From JAJPHF01 sp035293805 (GTDB lineage Bacteria > Chloroflexota > UBA6077 > JAJPHF01): a stretch of DNA of 64,000 nucleotides. Shown piece by piece: positions 16,058 through 24,918 of the stretch (position 1 is the stretch's first letter; the number at the start of each line of letters is the position of its first letter). Position numbers and translations under genes: made by a program. Location: positions 1-64,000 of the forward strand of contig DATGMD010000018.1 in NCBI GenBank assembly GCA_035293805.1, given 5' to 3'. The notes under the pieces are model-generated. The model was not told the origin of the DNA. It ran no database searches and was given only the letters and a program-made list of their open reading frames with translations.

Positions 16058-16831
16058 CTACGCGGGAAAGGGAAGCGGCGGCGCGACGCCGGAGGGCGGC
16101 CCGTGGCCGGCGGCATTTTCCGCCCGCTGCTTGAGGCCGAGCAGCCACTTCCGCTCCATGACGAACTGGCCGGGATCGAGCAGCAGCGCCCAGCCCAGCA
16201 TCTGGGGCGTCCAGTGGTCGATGCGCGCGCGGACCCGGGAAACCAGGCGGGTCCGCTCCTCGTCGAGTGGGTAGAGCGCAATGGACCAGGTGCTGGTACC
16301 CCAGGGGGCGTCCGCCGGTGGGCCCAGGACGAGGTACTGGTCGTGCGCGATCGCCTTCACGACCAGGTTGCCCGTCCGATCGAGCGCGTCGCCGACCGCG
16401 AGGTGCTCGTGGCCGGGCAGGAGCCGGTCGGCGTTGACGACGTGCATGCCCAAGGCGCGCTCGACGAGCGTGTAGCTGTAGAAGCCGGCGCGGGGCGCCT
16501 CACCCATCTGGACGAGCCAGGGCCAGATGCCGGCGGGCCGGGCGTGGATCGTGACGGCGCGGTTCGTCCAATAGTTGGGGTTGGGCACCAGCTCGTCGCC
16601 CGGCATGGCGCGCTCGACCTCGGCATCGGTCGCGCCCCAGCGACGGTGCCAGGGGCGGATCACGAGGGCGTAGGCTGCCAGCAGCGCCCCGGCCGGCAAG
16701 ACGAGCTTCGACGCGGCGCCCGGGACGTGAGTCAGCCGAGCCCGCACGTCGTCGTCGCCTGGCCCGCCGGCTGGGCGCTGCGGGTCATTATGCCGTGAAC
16801 CCGGAATAGAGGCGGTCATGGGGCTCATCAT
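16058..16831 (-). CDS. SRPBCC family protein with N-terminal membrane anchor
   Basis: A 257-residue protein. After a variable leader, residues about 42-58 form one hydrophobic segment (LVLPAGALLAAYALVI). The C-terminal 180 residues look like a SRPBCC (START/polyketide-cyclase-like) ligand-binding fold: TIHARPAGIWPWLVQMGE, AGFYSYTLVERALG, LVVKAIAHDQYLVLG, and TRLVSRVRAR. Such membrane-anchored SRPBCC proteins are common in Chloroflexota; ligand unknown. Double ATG at 16831/16828 follows GGAGAGGAGGG. Another SRPBCC gene begins at the right edge of the window. Confidence 0.8.
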   Translation of the reverse strand: MMSPMTASIPGSRHNDPQRPAGGPGDDDVRARLTHVPGAASKLVLPAGALLAAYALVIRPWHRRWGATDAEVERAMPGDELVPNPNYWTNRAVTIHARPAGIWPWLVQMGEAPRAGFYSYTLVERALGMHVVNADRLLPGHEHLAVGDALDRTGNLVVKAIAHDQYLVLGPPADAPWGTSTWSIALYPLDEERTRLVSRVRARIDHWTPQMLGWALLLDPGQFVMERKWLLGLKQRAENAAGHGPPSGVAPPLPFPA

Positions 16832-16946
16832 CGTATCCCTCCTCTCCTGCAAGCACAATGACACATGGAGGTTGCGGCGCGCGTTGGCGTGGGTAGCCGG
16901 GAGGTTAACGCACGCATCCGGGCCGGGCTGATTCAAATAGGGCGGC

Positions 16947-16973
16947 CTTAACCCCGCGTTTACGCTCCGCAAC
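16947..16973 (+). promoter_or_regulatory. Three-half-site operator A (stress regulon)
   Basis: CTTAAC, CGTTTAC and CGCAAC end at 16952, 16963 and 16973: spacings of 11 and 10 bases. The same arrangement occurs at five other stress-island promoters. It lies 121 bases before the universal stress protein gene. Confidence 0.75.
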
Positions 16974-17093
16974 GTGGGCTGCTACCGCCGCGTGCCACGC
17001 TGACGCCAGAGGCGGAGGGCTCCGCCCCAGGCAACAAGTGCCCGGCGCGCCGGGAAGCGCTCGGCATTGGGTGGCCGACGGAAGGGAGCAGCC

Positions 17094-18509
17094 ATGCATC
17101 AACGGATCCTCGTGACGCTCGACGGCTCCGAGCCGGCCGAGGCCGCGCTGTCCTATGCCGAGGCGCTCGCACGGGGCAGCCGCGGGGCGCTCTGCCTGGT
17201 GCAGGCCGCCCCGCCGGACGAGCAGGCCGCCACGAGCGACTACCTACACCGGCTCGCGGCCGACCTGCGAGCGCGCGGCGTGGCCGCCGCGGCGCGGGTG
17301 CTGGACGGGGCGCCGGCCGACGCCGTGGCAGCTGCCGCGACTGAGTGGCAGGCGGACCTCATCGTGATGGCGAGTCACGGGCGCACGGGCCTGGAGCGCT
17401 CGTTGCAGGGCAGCGTGGCCGATGCGGTCCTCCACCGCGCCGCCGTCCCGCTGCTGCTGGTACGCCTGGGCCACGTGGCCGCGTCGTCCTGGCCATGCCG
17501 CGTGCTGGTGCCCCTGGATGGCTCGGAGCTGGCGGAGGCCGCGGTGGACCATGCCGGCGGGCTGGTCGGCACGGACGGCGAACTGGTCCTGTACCAGGCG
17601 GTGCTGCCCGAGACCTCCGGCAGGCTGGGCGAGCTGGGCGATGAGCCGGTCTGGGCCGCGCTGCTCAGCGATGCCGAGAGCGCGGCGCAAAGCTATTTGG
17701 ACGGCGTGGCGGCTCGGCAGCGCGCCGCCGGCCGCCGCGTGCGCACGGTAGCGGAGCTTGGCGAGCCGGCCGCGGGCATCGCGGACTACTGCCACCGAGC
17801 ACGGGTCGACCTCGTCGTGCTGAGCAGCCACGGCCGCGCCGGCGTCCGGCGCTGGCTGCAGGGCAGCGTCGCCGACGATCTGCTGCGGCTGGCGCCGGCG
17901 CCGCTGCTGGTGCTGCGCCCGCTCCTCGAGGCGGCCCGCGCGCCGCAGCACGTTACCCCAGGGGAGCGCCCGCGGCCCCCGGCGACGCTCGAGCTGACCG
18001 CGCGCCAGGCGGAGCTGCTGCGGCTCGTGCTGGAGCGCCTGATCCACGATTCTTCCACGGGGGAGCCGCTGACGGCCGAGGTGCAGACGCTGGTGCAGAA
18101 GCTGTACGCGACAGCGGACGGCCCAGCTGGCCGCGCAGCGCCGGACGGCTCGGCGGCGGCAGGGGCGGGTGACCGCGTCGCGGACGACCCGTGGGAATCG
18201 TGGGGCGCCGGGCCGGCCGTGGACCGCGGGGCGATTCAGTCGGGCTATCCGGTGTTCGCGCGCCCAGACGCCCCGGCGGACGAAGGGGACCTCGGCGCGT
18301 TCGTCGGCGTGGTGGACGAGGTGATCGACAGCCGCGACGCGCCGTACTTGCACGTGCGAGGCGGGCTCGAACAGGCTGGCGAGCTGTTCCTCCCGCTCAA
18401 GGCGGTGCGCGCGGCCGGCGGCCACCAGGTACGCCTGAGCTTGAGCCCCGCGGACCTCCTGCGCCGTCGCTGGCCGGCTCCACGGCCAGCGGCGCTGCGT
18501 GCCGTGTAG
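17094..18509 (+). CDS. Universal stress protein, two Usp domains plus PRC-barrel-like C-terminal domain
   Basis: A 471-residue soluble protein. Usp domain 1 (residues 1-130) begins RILVTLDGSEPAE and has the ATP-loop ASHGRTGLERSLQGSVAD; domain 2 (about 138-280) begins RVLVPLDGSELAE with SSHGRAGVRRWLQGSVAD. A helical segment follows (about 300-345, LTARQAELLRLVLERL), which also ends the Usp at 37739-38800. The last 90 residues (SGYPVFARPDAPADE, GAFVGVVDEVIDSRDAPYLHV, ELFLPLKAVRA) resemble a PRC-barrel/DUF2171-like domain, an uncommon fusion. GAAGGGAG precedes the ATG. Operator A lies upstream, implying control by the stress regulator. Confidence 0.88.
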   Translation: MHQRILVTLDGSEPAEAALSYAEALARGSRGALCLVQAAPPDEQAATSDYLHRLAADLRARGVAAAARVLDGAPADAVAAAATEWQADLIVMASHGRTGLERSLQGSVADAVLHRAAVPLLLVRLGHVAASSWPCRVLVPLDGSELAEAAVDHAGGLVGTDGELVLYQAVLPETSGRLGELGDEPVWAALLSDAESAAQSYLDGVAARQRAAGRRVRTVAELGEPAAGIADYCHRARVDLVVLSSHGRAGVRRWLQGSVADDLLRLAPAPLLVLRPLLEAARAPQHVTPGERPRPPATLELTARQAELLRLVLERLIHDSSTGEPLTAEVQTLVQKLYATADGPAGRAAPDGSAAAGAGDRVADDPWESWGAGPAVDRGAIQSGYPVFARPDAPADEGDLGAFVGVVDEVIDSRDAPYLHVRGGLEQAGELFLPLKAVRAAGGHQVRLSLSPADLLRRRWPAPRPAALRAV

Positions 18510-18813
18510 CGGGCGCGAGGGCGGTAGGGAACGCGCGCTGACGCCAGAGACGTTCTGCCGGCAGGGGCTCGACGTGCTCCGGCTCCCCGCTCCGGATGGC
18601 GACGACGCACGCCTGCACGAGCCGCTAGAGCAGCTGCTGCGCTACTTCATCGCCGAGCCGGCGCGGGCGGAGGTCTTCGAGCTGCAGCTCCAGCTGCTGG
18701 CGGATTTGCCGCTCTGTCCCGAACTCGGCGCGGCCGCCCGGCGCCTGCTCGCGTGCTGGCGCGGCGAGCGGAGAGCCCGCCTGGCGCGCGCGGGTCGGGC
18801 CGACCGCAACTGA
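18499..18813 (+). CDS. Small hypothetical protein in the Usp operon
   Basis: A 104-residue frame whose GTG overlaps the end of the Usp gene; a CTG at 18538 after GGTAGGGAAC is an alternative start. The second half (EPLEQLLRYFIAEPARAEVFELQ onward) reads like a compact helical protein. No family is recognised. It ends before a strong terminator, so it would be the last gene of the transcript. Confidence 0.4.
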   Translation: MPCSGREGGRERALTPETFCRQGLDVLRLPAPDGDDARLHEPLEQLLRYFIAEPARAEVFELQLQLLADLPLCPELGAAARRLLACWRGERRARLARAGRADRN

Positions 18814-18850
18814 GCCGGCGCCCGAGGGCAGCTCGCCGGACAGTAGAGAC

Positions 18851-18884
18851 GCGGGCGCCCTCCCGGATCCGGGAGGGCGCCCGC
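18851..18884. terminator. Perfect 34-base palindrome, bidirectional terminator
   Basis: GCGGGCGCCCTCCCGGA is followed directly by its exact reverse complement. It lies between convergent transcripts (Usp operon and the opposing single-domain Usp gene). Confidence 0.8.
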
Positions 18885-18913
18885 GCGAGGAGAGAGGGGC
18901 AGCCAGAACGGCG

Positions 18914-19405
18914 CTAGACGAGGGTCAAGCGCTTCGCCTCGTCGGCGTGCTGGCCGGCGAAGGCGCCGTCAGTCGGGTGGCAGAGGATGATCGGCAGCCG
19001 CGTGCTACGCAACACCGCTCCGGCCACGCTGCCGTGGATCAGCCGGTCCAGGCCGGTGCGGCCGTGCGTACACATGGCGATGGCGTCGGCCTCCTCGTCC
19101 TCGGCGCAGCGGACGATCTCGGCGGCGGGGTCGCCAAAGCGCACGCGCATCTCGACGGGGATGCGGTGGCTGTTCAGCCAGTGCGCCGGCCCTCGCAGGT
19201 AATCGCGCAGGTCCTGCTCCTGCTCCGCGAGCAAGTCGTCGAGGTAGGCGACCTGGCCGTCCCGCTCCTCGATGCCCTGCGGGACCGGGCCGACGGCCAG
19301 CAGCACGACCTCAAGCGGCGAGTCGGCGGCCAGGCGCTGCACCTCGGGTAGGATGGCCTCGGCGAGCGATGAGCCATCGAGCGGTACGACGATACGATGA
19401 AACAC
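18914..19405 (-). CDS. Universal stress protein, single domain
   Basis: A 163-residue UspA-family protein: RIVVPLDGSSLAEA at the start and CTHGRTGLDRLIHGSVAG in the nucleotide-binding loop, then LPIILCHP. It is the second gene of a minus-strand pair behind the di-iron ferritin-like gene (91-base gap containing a hairpin), so it is probably under operator B. Members of this family usually bind ATP and act in stress survival. Confidence 0.9.
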   Translation of the reverse strand: MFHRIVVPLDGSSLAEAILPEVQRLAADSPLEVVLLAVGPVPQGIEERDGQVAYLDDLLAEQEQDLRDYLRGPAHWLNSHRIPVEMRVRFGDPAAEIVRCAEDEEADAIAMCTHGRTGLDRLIHGSVAGAVLRSTRLPIILCHPTDGAFAGQHADEAKRLTLV

Positions 19406-19454
19406 GATGCCCTCCTTCCCCGAGCGCCCCGAGGCCCGTCCCCGGCGCCCGGCG

Positions 19455-19486
19455 GCGGGGGCGGCCGATGGCCCGGCCGCCCCCGC
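19455..19486 (-). terminator. Intercistronic GC hairpin
   Basis: GCGGGGGCGGCC and GGCCGCCCCCGC form a 12-bp stem with an 8-base loop between the ferritin-like gene and the Usp gene. Without a T-run it may attenuate rather than fully stop transcription. Confidence 0.5.
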
Positions 19487-19496
19487 GCGATGGTCC

Positions 19497-20216
19497 TTAC
19501 ACGTACACTCGGTGGGCCGCGACGTCGGGCATCTTCAGGCCCAGGTTGTCGATCAGCGTCGTGATCTCGGCGAGATACTCCTGGCGCGCCTGCTCGTTCG
19601 TGCGGCGCTTCAGGCCCCAGTACAGGTAGCGCTCGGCACGCCGCGAGCTGGCGCGGCCGAACATGTCTAGCCCGCGCGGTACCCAGCGGTCTACCGCCGC
19701 CTGCGCCTCGGCCGCGCCCTCCTCCGTCTTGCACAGCTCCTGGAGCTTCTGCACGCCGAAGGCGATGTGGCCGACTTCTTCCTGCATGATCCCGGGCAGG
19801 ATGGCGTCGATTGGCCGGTAGCTGGAGTTGTGGAACTCCTCGCCCTGGAAGCGGCCCACGCGGTCGATGAGCGCGCAGAACGCCGCCACGTCGCCCCAGG
19901 TGGGCGGGTCCTTCTCGTGGAAGGCGTCTACCAGCCGCTCCGAGTTGTCGCGGTGCAGCAGGTACGACACGTCCACGCCGAGATCGGCCAGGATGCGGGC
20001 GAACTTGCGGTAGTGGTCGATCTCCTCGGCCACGATGCGCGCCACGCGGTGCATGTCATCCGCGGTGGGCGCTTGGAGCATCCAGCGCCGCGCGTACACG
20101 TTCGGCCCGCCGATCTCGCAATCGGCCTGAATGGTCAGCACGCGGGTCAACAGCTCGCGGTACTCCTGGGGCATCTTCGCGAAGTCGTCGCGTTCGATGC
20201 GGTCCGTGAACGCCAT
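19497..20216 (-). CDS. Ferritin-like di-iron protein (PaaA/PaaC-like fold)
   Basis: A 239-residue helical protein related to the phenylacetyl-CoA epoxygenase subunit family. Two carboxylate-histidine pairs are visible: EEIDHYRKF in the first half and QEEVGHIAFG in the second, suited to a di-iron site. No other paa genes are near, so it is not part of a phenylacetate pathway here. GAGGAGGAG precedes the ATG with 7-base spacing. It is divergent from an MFS gene; operator B, 137 bases upstream of the start, places it in the stress regulon, possibly as an oxygen- or iron-handling protein. Confidence 0.82.
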   Translation of the reverse strand: MAFTDRIERDDFAKMPQEYRELLTRVLTIQADCEIGGPNVYARRWMLQAPTADDMHRVARIVAEEIDHYRKFARILADLGVDVSYLLHRDNSERLVDAFHEKDPPTWGDVAAFCALIDRVGRFQGEEFHNSSYRPIDAILPGIMQEEVGHIAFGVQKLQELCKTEEGAAEAQAAVDRWVPRGLDMFGRASSRRAERYLYWGLKRRTNEQARQEYLAEITTLIDNLGLKMPDVAAHRVYV

Positions 20217-20352
20217 GCCCGAACTCCTCCTCTCGCGCCCTTCGGCGGAGCCGTGCGCTCCGTCGCGGTCCCGCGGCCAGCGCCGGCCGGCCGGCTCGGC
20301 GGCGGCAGGACCACCGCTGCCCCTAGCGTGCCGCGGGCGGGTTGCTAGCGCG

Positions 20353-20378
20353 GTAGCGGAAAGTAAACCGTGCGTTAC
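20353..20378 (-). promoter_or_regulatory. Three-half-site operator B (stress regulon, minus strand)
   Basis: On the minus strand GTAAC, GTTTAC and GCTAC end at 20374, 20363 and 20353, giving the 11 then 10 spacing seen at the other sites. It precedes the ferritin-like gene. Confidence 0.7.
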
Positions 20379-20452
20379 GATGTCCGGGCCCGGTCGCGGC
20401 GGCTGGCGCGCGCTGTGGTACAGTCCAGAGGACATCTCAAGGAGACACCCCT

Positions 20453-21871
20453 ATGCGGACGGCCGACCCGGCCGCTGCGCGCGCTCGCCCCGATCGCCCG
20501 CGGCCCCCCGGCAGCGCTCACCCCAACGCGCTGCTGTTCGCGCTCTCCGTGGGGGCGTTGCTGGGCGGCCTCGACTCGAGCATCGTAAACACCGTGCTGC
20601 CGGTCGTGACGCAGGCGTTCGGGAGCGACGTCGCGGGCGCCGAGTGGATCATCACGGTGTACCTGCTCGTGCTCAGCGGCCTGCTGCTGAGCCTGGGGCG
20701 GCTCGGCGACCTGCGGGGCCATCGTCCGCTCTACCTGACCGGGCTGGTGATCTTCGCGGCCGGCTCGGCGCTGAGCGGCCTGGCCCCCTCGATCGGGTTC
20801 CTGGTGGGGGCGCGCGCCTTCCAGGCGCTGGGCGCCGCCATGCTGTCCGCGAACTCGCCGGCGATCCTCACCGCGGCCATCCGCGCGAACCGGCGCGGGC
20901 GCGCGTTCGGGCTCTACTCGATGGCGGTGTATCTCGGCCTGGTGGTCGGGCCAGGACTGGGCGGCTTCCTGACCGACCTGTGGGGCTGGCGCGCGATCTT
21001 CTATGTTACCGTCCCAATCGCGCTGCTCGCGTTCGGGCTGAGCGCGCGCGTCCTGCCGGACACGGCGCCGGCCAGTCCGCACGAGCGCTTCGACTGGTGG
21101 GGCGCCGTGGTCTTCACTATCGGGCTGGTCGCCCTGTTGCTCGGGCTGAACCAGGGACACGCCTGGGGCTGGGCGTCGCCGGCGATCCTGGGCTGTTTCG
21201 CGGTGGCCTTCGGCGCAATGGCGGTGTTCGTCGCCATCGAGCGGCGCGTCCCGAGCCCCATGCTCGACCTGGACCTATTCCGCGTGCGGTGCTTCGCCGC
21301 CGCCATCGGCAGCGCGATCCTCAACTACCTCGGCGCCTACACGGTGGTCTTCCTGCTGCCCTTCTATCTCCTCCAGGCGCGCGACCTGACGCCGTCGCAA
21401 ACGGGGCTCGTGCTCAGCGCGATGCCCGTCGTGATGGTCGTCGCGGCGCCGATCTGCGGCGCGCTGTCCGACCGCTTCGGCTCGCGCCTGTTCGCGGCCG
21501 GCGGCATGGGGCTGCTGAGCACGGGGCTGTTCCTCCTCAGCCGCTTGGGCCTCGACACGCCGTTCGCCGCGGTCGTCGGCATCCTGATGCTCTGCGGACT
21601 GGGGCTCGGCGCCTTTAGCTCCCCGAACACCAACGCCGCGCTCAGCAGCGTCCCCGCCCCGCATCGCGGCATCGCGTCCGGCGTGCTCGGCACGGCGCGC
21701 AACCTCGGGATGATGCTGGGGATCGGCCTGGCCGGCGCGGTCCTGGCAACCGGGCTGGGGGGCACGACGACCGGCTCCCCCGCAGCGGTCGTGGCGGCGG
21801 TCAGCACCGGCTTTCTCCTCGCTAGCGGCTTGGCCGCGGCCGGCGTGGTGACGGCCGCGGCCCGCCCCTAA
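20453..21871 (+). CDS. MFS transporter, DHA2 (EmrB/QacA-like) exporter
   Basis: A 472-residue membrane protein with hydrophobic segments consistent with 12-14 helices. LLGGLDSSIVNTVLPVV is the helix-1 signature of DHA2 exporters, GRLGDLRGHRPLYL is motif A and LVVGPGLGGFLTDLWGWRAIF covers motif C. AAGGAG lies 8 bases before the ATG. It is divergent from the ferritin-like gene and shares its intergenic region with operator B, though the operator reads toward the other gene. Substrate unknown. Confidence 0.88.
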   Translation: MRTADPAAARARPDRPRPPGSAHPNALLFALSVGALLGGLDSSIVNTVLPVVTQAFGSDVAGAEWIITVYLLVLSGLLLSLGRLGDLRGHRPLYLTGLVIFAAGSALSGLAPSIGFLVGARAFQALGAAMLSANSPAILTAAIRANRRGRAFGLYSMAVYLGLVVGPGLGGFLTDLWGWRAIFYVTVPIALLAFGLSARVLPDTAPASPHERFDWWGAVVFTIGLVALLLGLNQGHAWGWASPAILGCFAVAFGAMAVFVAIERRVPSPMLDLDLFRVRCFAAAIGSAILNYLGAYTVVFLLPFYLLQARDLTPSQTGLVLSAMPVVMVVAAPICGALSDRFGSRLFAAGGMGLLSTGLFLLSRLGLDTPFAAVVGILMLCGLGLGAFSSPNTNAALSSVPAPHRGIASGVLGTARNLGMMLGIGLAGAVLATGLGGTTTGSPAAVVAAVSTGFLLASGLAAAGVVTAAARP

Positions 21872-21888
21872 GCGGCTGGCCTAGGGGA

Positions 21889-21920
21889 GTGTGCCTGTTT
21901 GGCTTCGCCAAACAGACACG
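21889..21920 (+). terminator. Hairpin terminator after the MFS gene
   Basis: CTGTTTGGC, a TTC loop and GCCAAACAG, extended by GTGT/ACAC, form a stable stem-loop 17 bases past the stop codon. No clear T-run follows. Confidence 0.6.
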
Positions 21921-21998
21921 CGATCTCTGGCCGGGTGCTTAGCGCCGACCGCGCCCTCCTGCCGACGTCCTGACGCGCGTCACCGCGCCGGCGGCGGC

Positions 21999-22025
21999 TG
22001 TTACCGGCCGTTTACCGTGCGCAAC
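21999..22025 (+). promoter_or_regulatory. Three-half-site operator C (stress regulon)
   Basis: TGTTAC, CGTTTAC and CGCAAC end at 22004, 22015 and 22025 (spacing 11, 10). The last two half-sites are identical to those of operator A. It lies 80 bases before the double Usp gene. Confidence 0.8.
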
Positions 22026-22104
22026 GGCAGCGCCAACCGCCGCGCGGGACACTGTAGCGGAGACGGAGCGCGACGAATGGGCGCACCGCGAGAGGAGGGC
22101 AATC

Positions 22105-23061
22105 ATGCTGCGTACAATCCTCGTGCCGCAAGACGGCTCGATCCTGGCCGAGCGCGCCCTGCCCTACGCCACGCGGCTCGCGCGCGGCACCGGGGCACGG
22201 GTAGTGCTGGTGCGAGCGGCTGCCGCCACGCCGCTCCCAGGGCAGGACGCGGGGGCGGCGCAGCAGGCCGCCGTGGCCCGGGCGGAGGCCGAGCTTGGCG
22301 TGATCGCCGAGCGCGTGCGCGGCGAGGGCCTGGAGGTCGAGGCCCACGTCTACTACGACGCGGCGGACACCGCGATCCTCGACGCGGCCGGCCGCGCGCA
22401 CGCCGACCTCATCGTCATGTCGACGCACGGCCGTAGCGGGCTTGGCCGGTGGGTCTACGGGAGCGTGGCCGACGCGGTGCTGCGCGGCGCGTCGGTCCCG
22501 GTGCTGCTCGTGCCGCCCGCCTGCAAGACCACGCGCCCTGCCGCGGAACGGCTGCGCATCCTCGTGCCGCTGGATGGCTCGGCGCTGGCCGAAGCCGCGC
22601 TCGGCCCGATCGGCGACCTGGCCGCCGCGCTCGGCGCGGAGCTACTCCTGCTGCAAGTCGTGGAGTTTGCGGTGCCCATGCTGACCGACGGGGCGGTCTA
22701 CATGCCCGAGTGGGACGCCGAGGCGGAGGTGAAGGAGGCTCGGGAGTACCTGGAGCGCGTCGCGGCCGGGCCGCGCGCCGCGGGGCTGTCGGTTCGGACC
22801 CTGGCCGTGGCGGCCGCGCCATCCGTCGTGGGCCAGGCGGCCGCGGTCATCGCGGAGACGGCCGCGCGGGAGGGGGCGGACCTGATCGCGCTGGGGACGC
22901 ACGGGCGCGGCGGGCTGGCCCGGCTGGTGATGGGCAGCGTGGCGACCGGGGTACTCCAGCGGGCGAGCGTGCCCATGTTGCTGCTGCGGCCCGCGGTCGT
23001 GGCGCGGCGCGGCGCGGGCCTGAGCGCGGCGGAAACGGCGGGGGTGGGCGCAGGGGGCTGA
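22105..23061 (+). CDS. Universal stress protein, two Usp domains
   Basis: A 318-residue tandem Usp protein. Domain 1 opens TILVPQDGSILAERAL and has STHGRSGLGRWVYGSVAD; domain 2 opens RILVPLDGSALAEAAL and has GTHGRGGLARLVMGSVAT, the latter with the full G-x2-G-x9-G-S ATP-binding pattern. Unlike the Usp proteins at 17094 and 37739 it lacks the helical C-terminal tail. GAGAGGAGGG precedes the ATG. It is the only gene between operator C and the kinase operon, with operator D following. Confidence 0.92.
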   Translation: MLRTILVPQDGSILAERALPYATRLARGTGARVVLVRAAAATPLPGQDAGAAQQAAVARAEAELGVIAERVRGEGLEVEAHVYYDAADTAILDAAGRAHADLIVMSTHGRSGLGRWVYGSVADAVLRGASVPVLLVPPACKTTRPAAERLRILVPLDGSALAEAALGPIGDLAAALGAELLLLQVVEFAVPMLTDGAVYMPEWDAEAEVKEAREYLERVAAGPRAAGLSVRTLAVAAAPSVVGQAAAVIAETAAREGADLIALGTHGRGGLARLVMGSVATGVLQRASVPMLLLRPAVVARRGAGLSAAETAGVGAGG

Positions 23062-23098
23062 TCGCGGGTCGGGCCGAGCCGCGCCGCGGCCGGCAGGC

Positions 23099-23126
23099 CG
23101 TTTACCCGACGTTTACGCCGGTTGAG
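23099..23126 (+). promoter_or_regulatory. Three-half-site operator D before the kinase/regulator operon
   Basis: CGTTTAC, CGTTTAC and GGTTGAG end at 23105, 23116 and 23126 (11, 10). A further GTTCAC is at 23133-23138. The third half-site is the most diverged of the set. Its position suggests that the signalling operon regulates itself. Confidence 0.7.
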
Positions 23127-23236
23127 CGCCCTGTTCACCCGCGGCTGGCACACTCTCCTTGCTAGCGCCACGGGCCGCGCGCTGGTCGCCGGCCCGTGGC
23201 ATACTTTCGCGGACATCTCTGTACGATGGGCGGGTC

Positions 23237-24466
23237 ATGGACGAGCGAGCATCCGCGCCACGGCAGGACTCGGGTGGGGCGGCCCCCGCGGGCGCGGGAG
23301 GGGGGCTCCCGGGTGGCCCGGCGCCCACGGCACCGCCCATACTCCCGGAGCGGGCTGACACGTACTTCCGCGCGCTCGTCGAGGCCGCGCCGGACGGGAT
23401 CGTGGCCGTCGACCGCGCGGGGACGATCGTGCTGGTCAACGCCCAGGTGGAGACGATGACCGGCTACACGCGCGACGAGCTGCTGGGCCAGCCCGTCGAG
23501 ATCCTGGTGCCGGAACGATTCCATCAACAGCACGTCGCTGACCGCGAGCGCTACACCGCGGCGCCCCGCACCCGCCCGATGGGCGCGGGCCTGGCGCTCG
23601 CGGCGCGGCGCAAGGACGGCAGCGAGATTCCCGTCGAGATCAGCCTGAGCCCGCTCGGCGCCGGCGATAATCTGCTCGTGATGAGCATCATCCGCGACGT
23701 GACCGAGCGCCGCCGGGCTGAGGCCGAGCTGCGCCGCACGGCCGCGCGCCTGGCGCAGCAGACGGCGGAGCTGGAGCGCTCGAACGCCGAGCTGCAGCAG
23801 TTCGCCTACGTCGCGTCGCACGACTTGCAGGAGCCGCTGCGCATGGTGGCGAGCTACACGCAGCTCCTGGCGCGGCGCTACGGCGACAAGCTCGACGCCG
23901 ACGCGCTGGAGTTCATCGACTTCGCCGTGGACGGCGCCCGCCGCATGCAAGCGCTGATCAACGATCTGCTGGCCTACTCGCGGGTCGGCACGCGGGGCGC
24001 GGAGTTCGCGCCGACCGACTGCAACGCCGTGGTCGATCAGGTGCTGGCCGATCTCGGCGCCGCCATCGAGGACGAGCACGCCGTCGTCACGCGCGGCGAT
24101 CTGCCCACCGTGCTGGGCGACGCGGGGCAGCTCAGCCAGCTCTTCCAGAACCTGATCGGCAACGCCATCAAGTTCCACGGCGAGCGGGCGCCACGCGTCG
24201 CGGTGGCCGCCGAGCGGCGCGACGACGAGTGGCTGTTCACGGTCCGCGATAACGGCATCGGCATCGAACCGGAGTACGCCGACCGCATCTTCGTCATCTT
24301 CCAGCGGCTGCACAGCCGGGCGGAGTACCCGGGCACCGGCATCGGCCTGGCGATCTGCAAGAAGATCGTGGAGCGCCACGGCGGCCGTATCTGGATGGAA
24401 TCGACGCCGGGCGAGGGCACGACGTTCTATTTCACGCTGCCCGCGATTGAAAGGGGCTCCCGATGA
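23237..24466 (+). CDS. PAS-domain sensor histidine kinase
   Basis: A 409-residue cytoplasmic kinase without membrane helices. Residues 40-157 are a PAS domain (ALVEAAPDGIVAVDRAGTI, then a PAC segment ending VMSIIRDVTERRR). A coiled-coil stretch leads to the HisKA box with H195 in FAYVASHDLQEPLRM, the DLQEPLR type typical of phytochrome-like kinases. The ATPase domain has NLIGNAIKFH (N box), DNGIGIE (G1) and GTGIGLAICKKI (G2). It is the first of four signalling genes, each overlapping the next by ATGA. Operator D lies 111 bases upstream. The ligand of the PAS domain is unknown. Confidence 0.92.
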   Translation: MDERASAPRQDSGGAAPAGAGGGLPGGPAPTAPPILPERADTYFRALVEAAPDGIVAVDRAGTIVLVNAQVETMTGYTRDELLGQPVEILVPERFHQQHVADRERYTAAPRTRPMGAGLALAARRKDGSEIPVEISLSPLGAGDNLLVMSIIRDVTERRRAEAELRRTAARLAQQTAELERSNAELQQFAYVASHDLQEPLRMVASYTQLLARRYGDKLDADALEFIDFAVDGARRMQALINDLLAYSRVGTRGAEFAPTDCNAVVDQVLADLGAAIEDEHAVVTRGDLPTVLGDAGQLSQLFQNLIGNAIKFHGERAPRVAVAAERRDDEWLFTVRDNGIGIEPEYADRIFVIFQRLHSRAEYPGTGIGLAICKKIVERHGGRIWMESTPGEGTTFYFTLPAIERGSR

Positions 24467-24918
24467 ACACGCAGCATGGCCGCCTCAACGGGCGCCCCGT
24501 GGAGATTCTCCTCGTCGAGGACAATCCGGGCGACGTGCGGCTGACCATCGAGGCGCTGCGCGAGGGCAAGGTGCGCAACCACCTCAACGTGGCGACCGAC
24601 GGTGTGGAGGCGATCGCCTTCCTGCGCCGCGAGGGCAAGTACGCCGAGGCGGCCCGCCCGGACCTGATCCTGCTCGACCTGAACCTGCCACGCAAGGACG
24701 GCCGGCAGGTGCTCGCCGAGATCAAGGCCGACGACGACCTGAAGACGATTCCCGTCGTCATCCTGACCACCTCGAAGGCCGACGAGGACATCGTGCGCAG
24801 CTACGACCTGCACGCCAACTGCTACGTTACCAAGCCGGTGGACCTCGATCAGTTCATCACGGTCGTGAAGTCGATCGAGGACTTCTGGCTGACGATCGTG
24901 GCGCTGCCGAAGCCATGA
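24463..24918 (+). CDS. Single-domain response regulator (Rcp1-like)
   Basis: A 151-residue CheY-like receiver of the Rcp1 type that partners phytochrome-like kinases: acidic pair in LLVEDNPGD, phosphoacceptor D72 in LILLDLNLPRKDG, the conserved Thr-Ser in VVILTTSKAD and Lys in CYVTKPVDL. It has no output domain, so it acts by protein contact or as a phosphorelay intermediate. It overlaps both neighbours by four bases, so it is almost certainly made together with the kinases on each side. Confidence 0.93.
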   Translation: MNTQHGRLNGRPVEILLVEDNPGDVRLTIEALREGKVRNHLNVATDGVEAIAFLRREGKYAEAARPDLILLDLNLPRKDGRQVLAEIKADDDLKTIPVVILTTSKADEDIVRSYDLHANCYVTKPVDLDQFITVVKSIEDFWLTIVALPKP

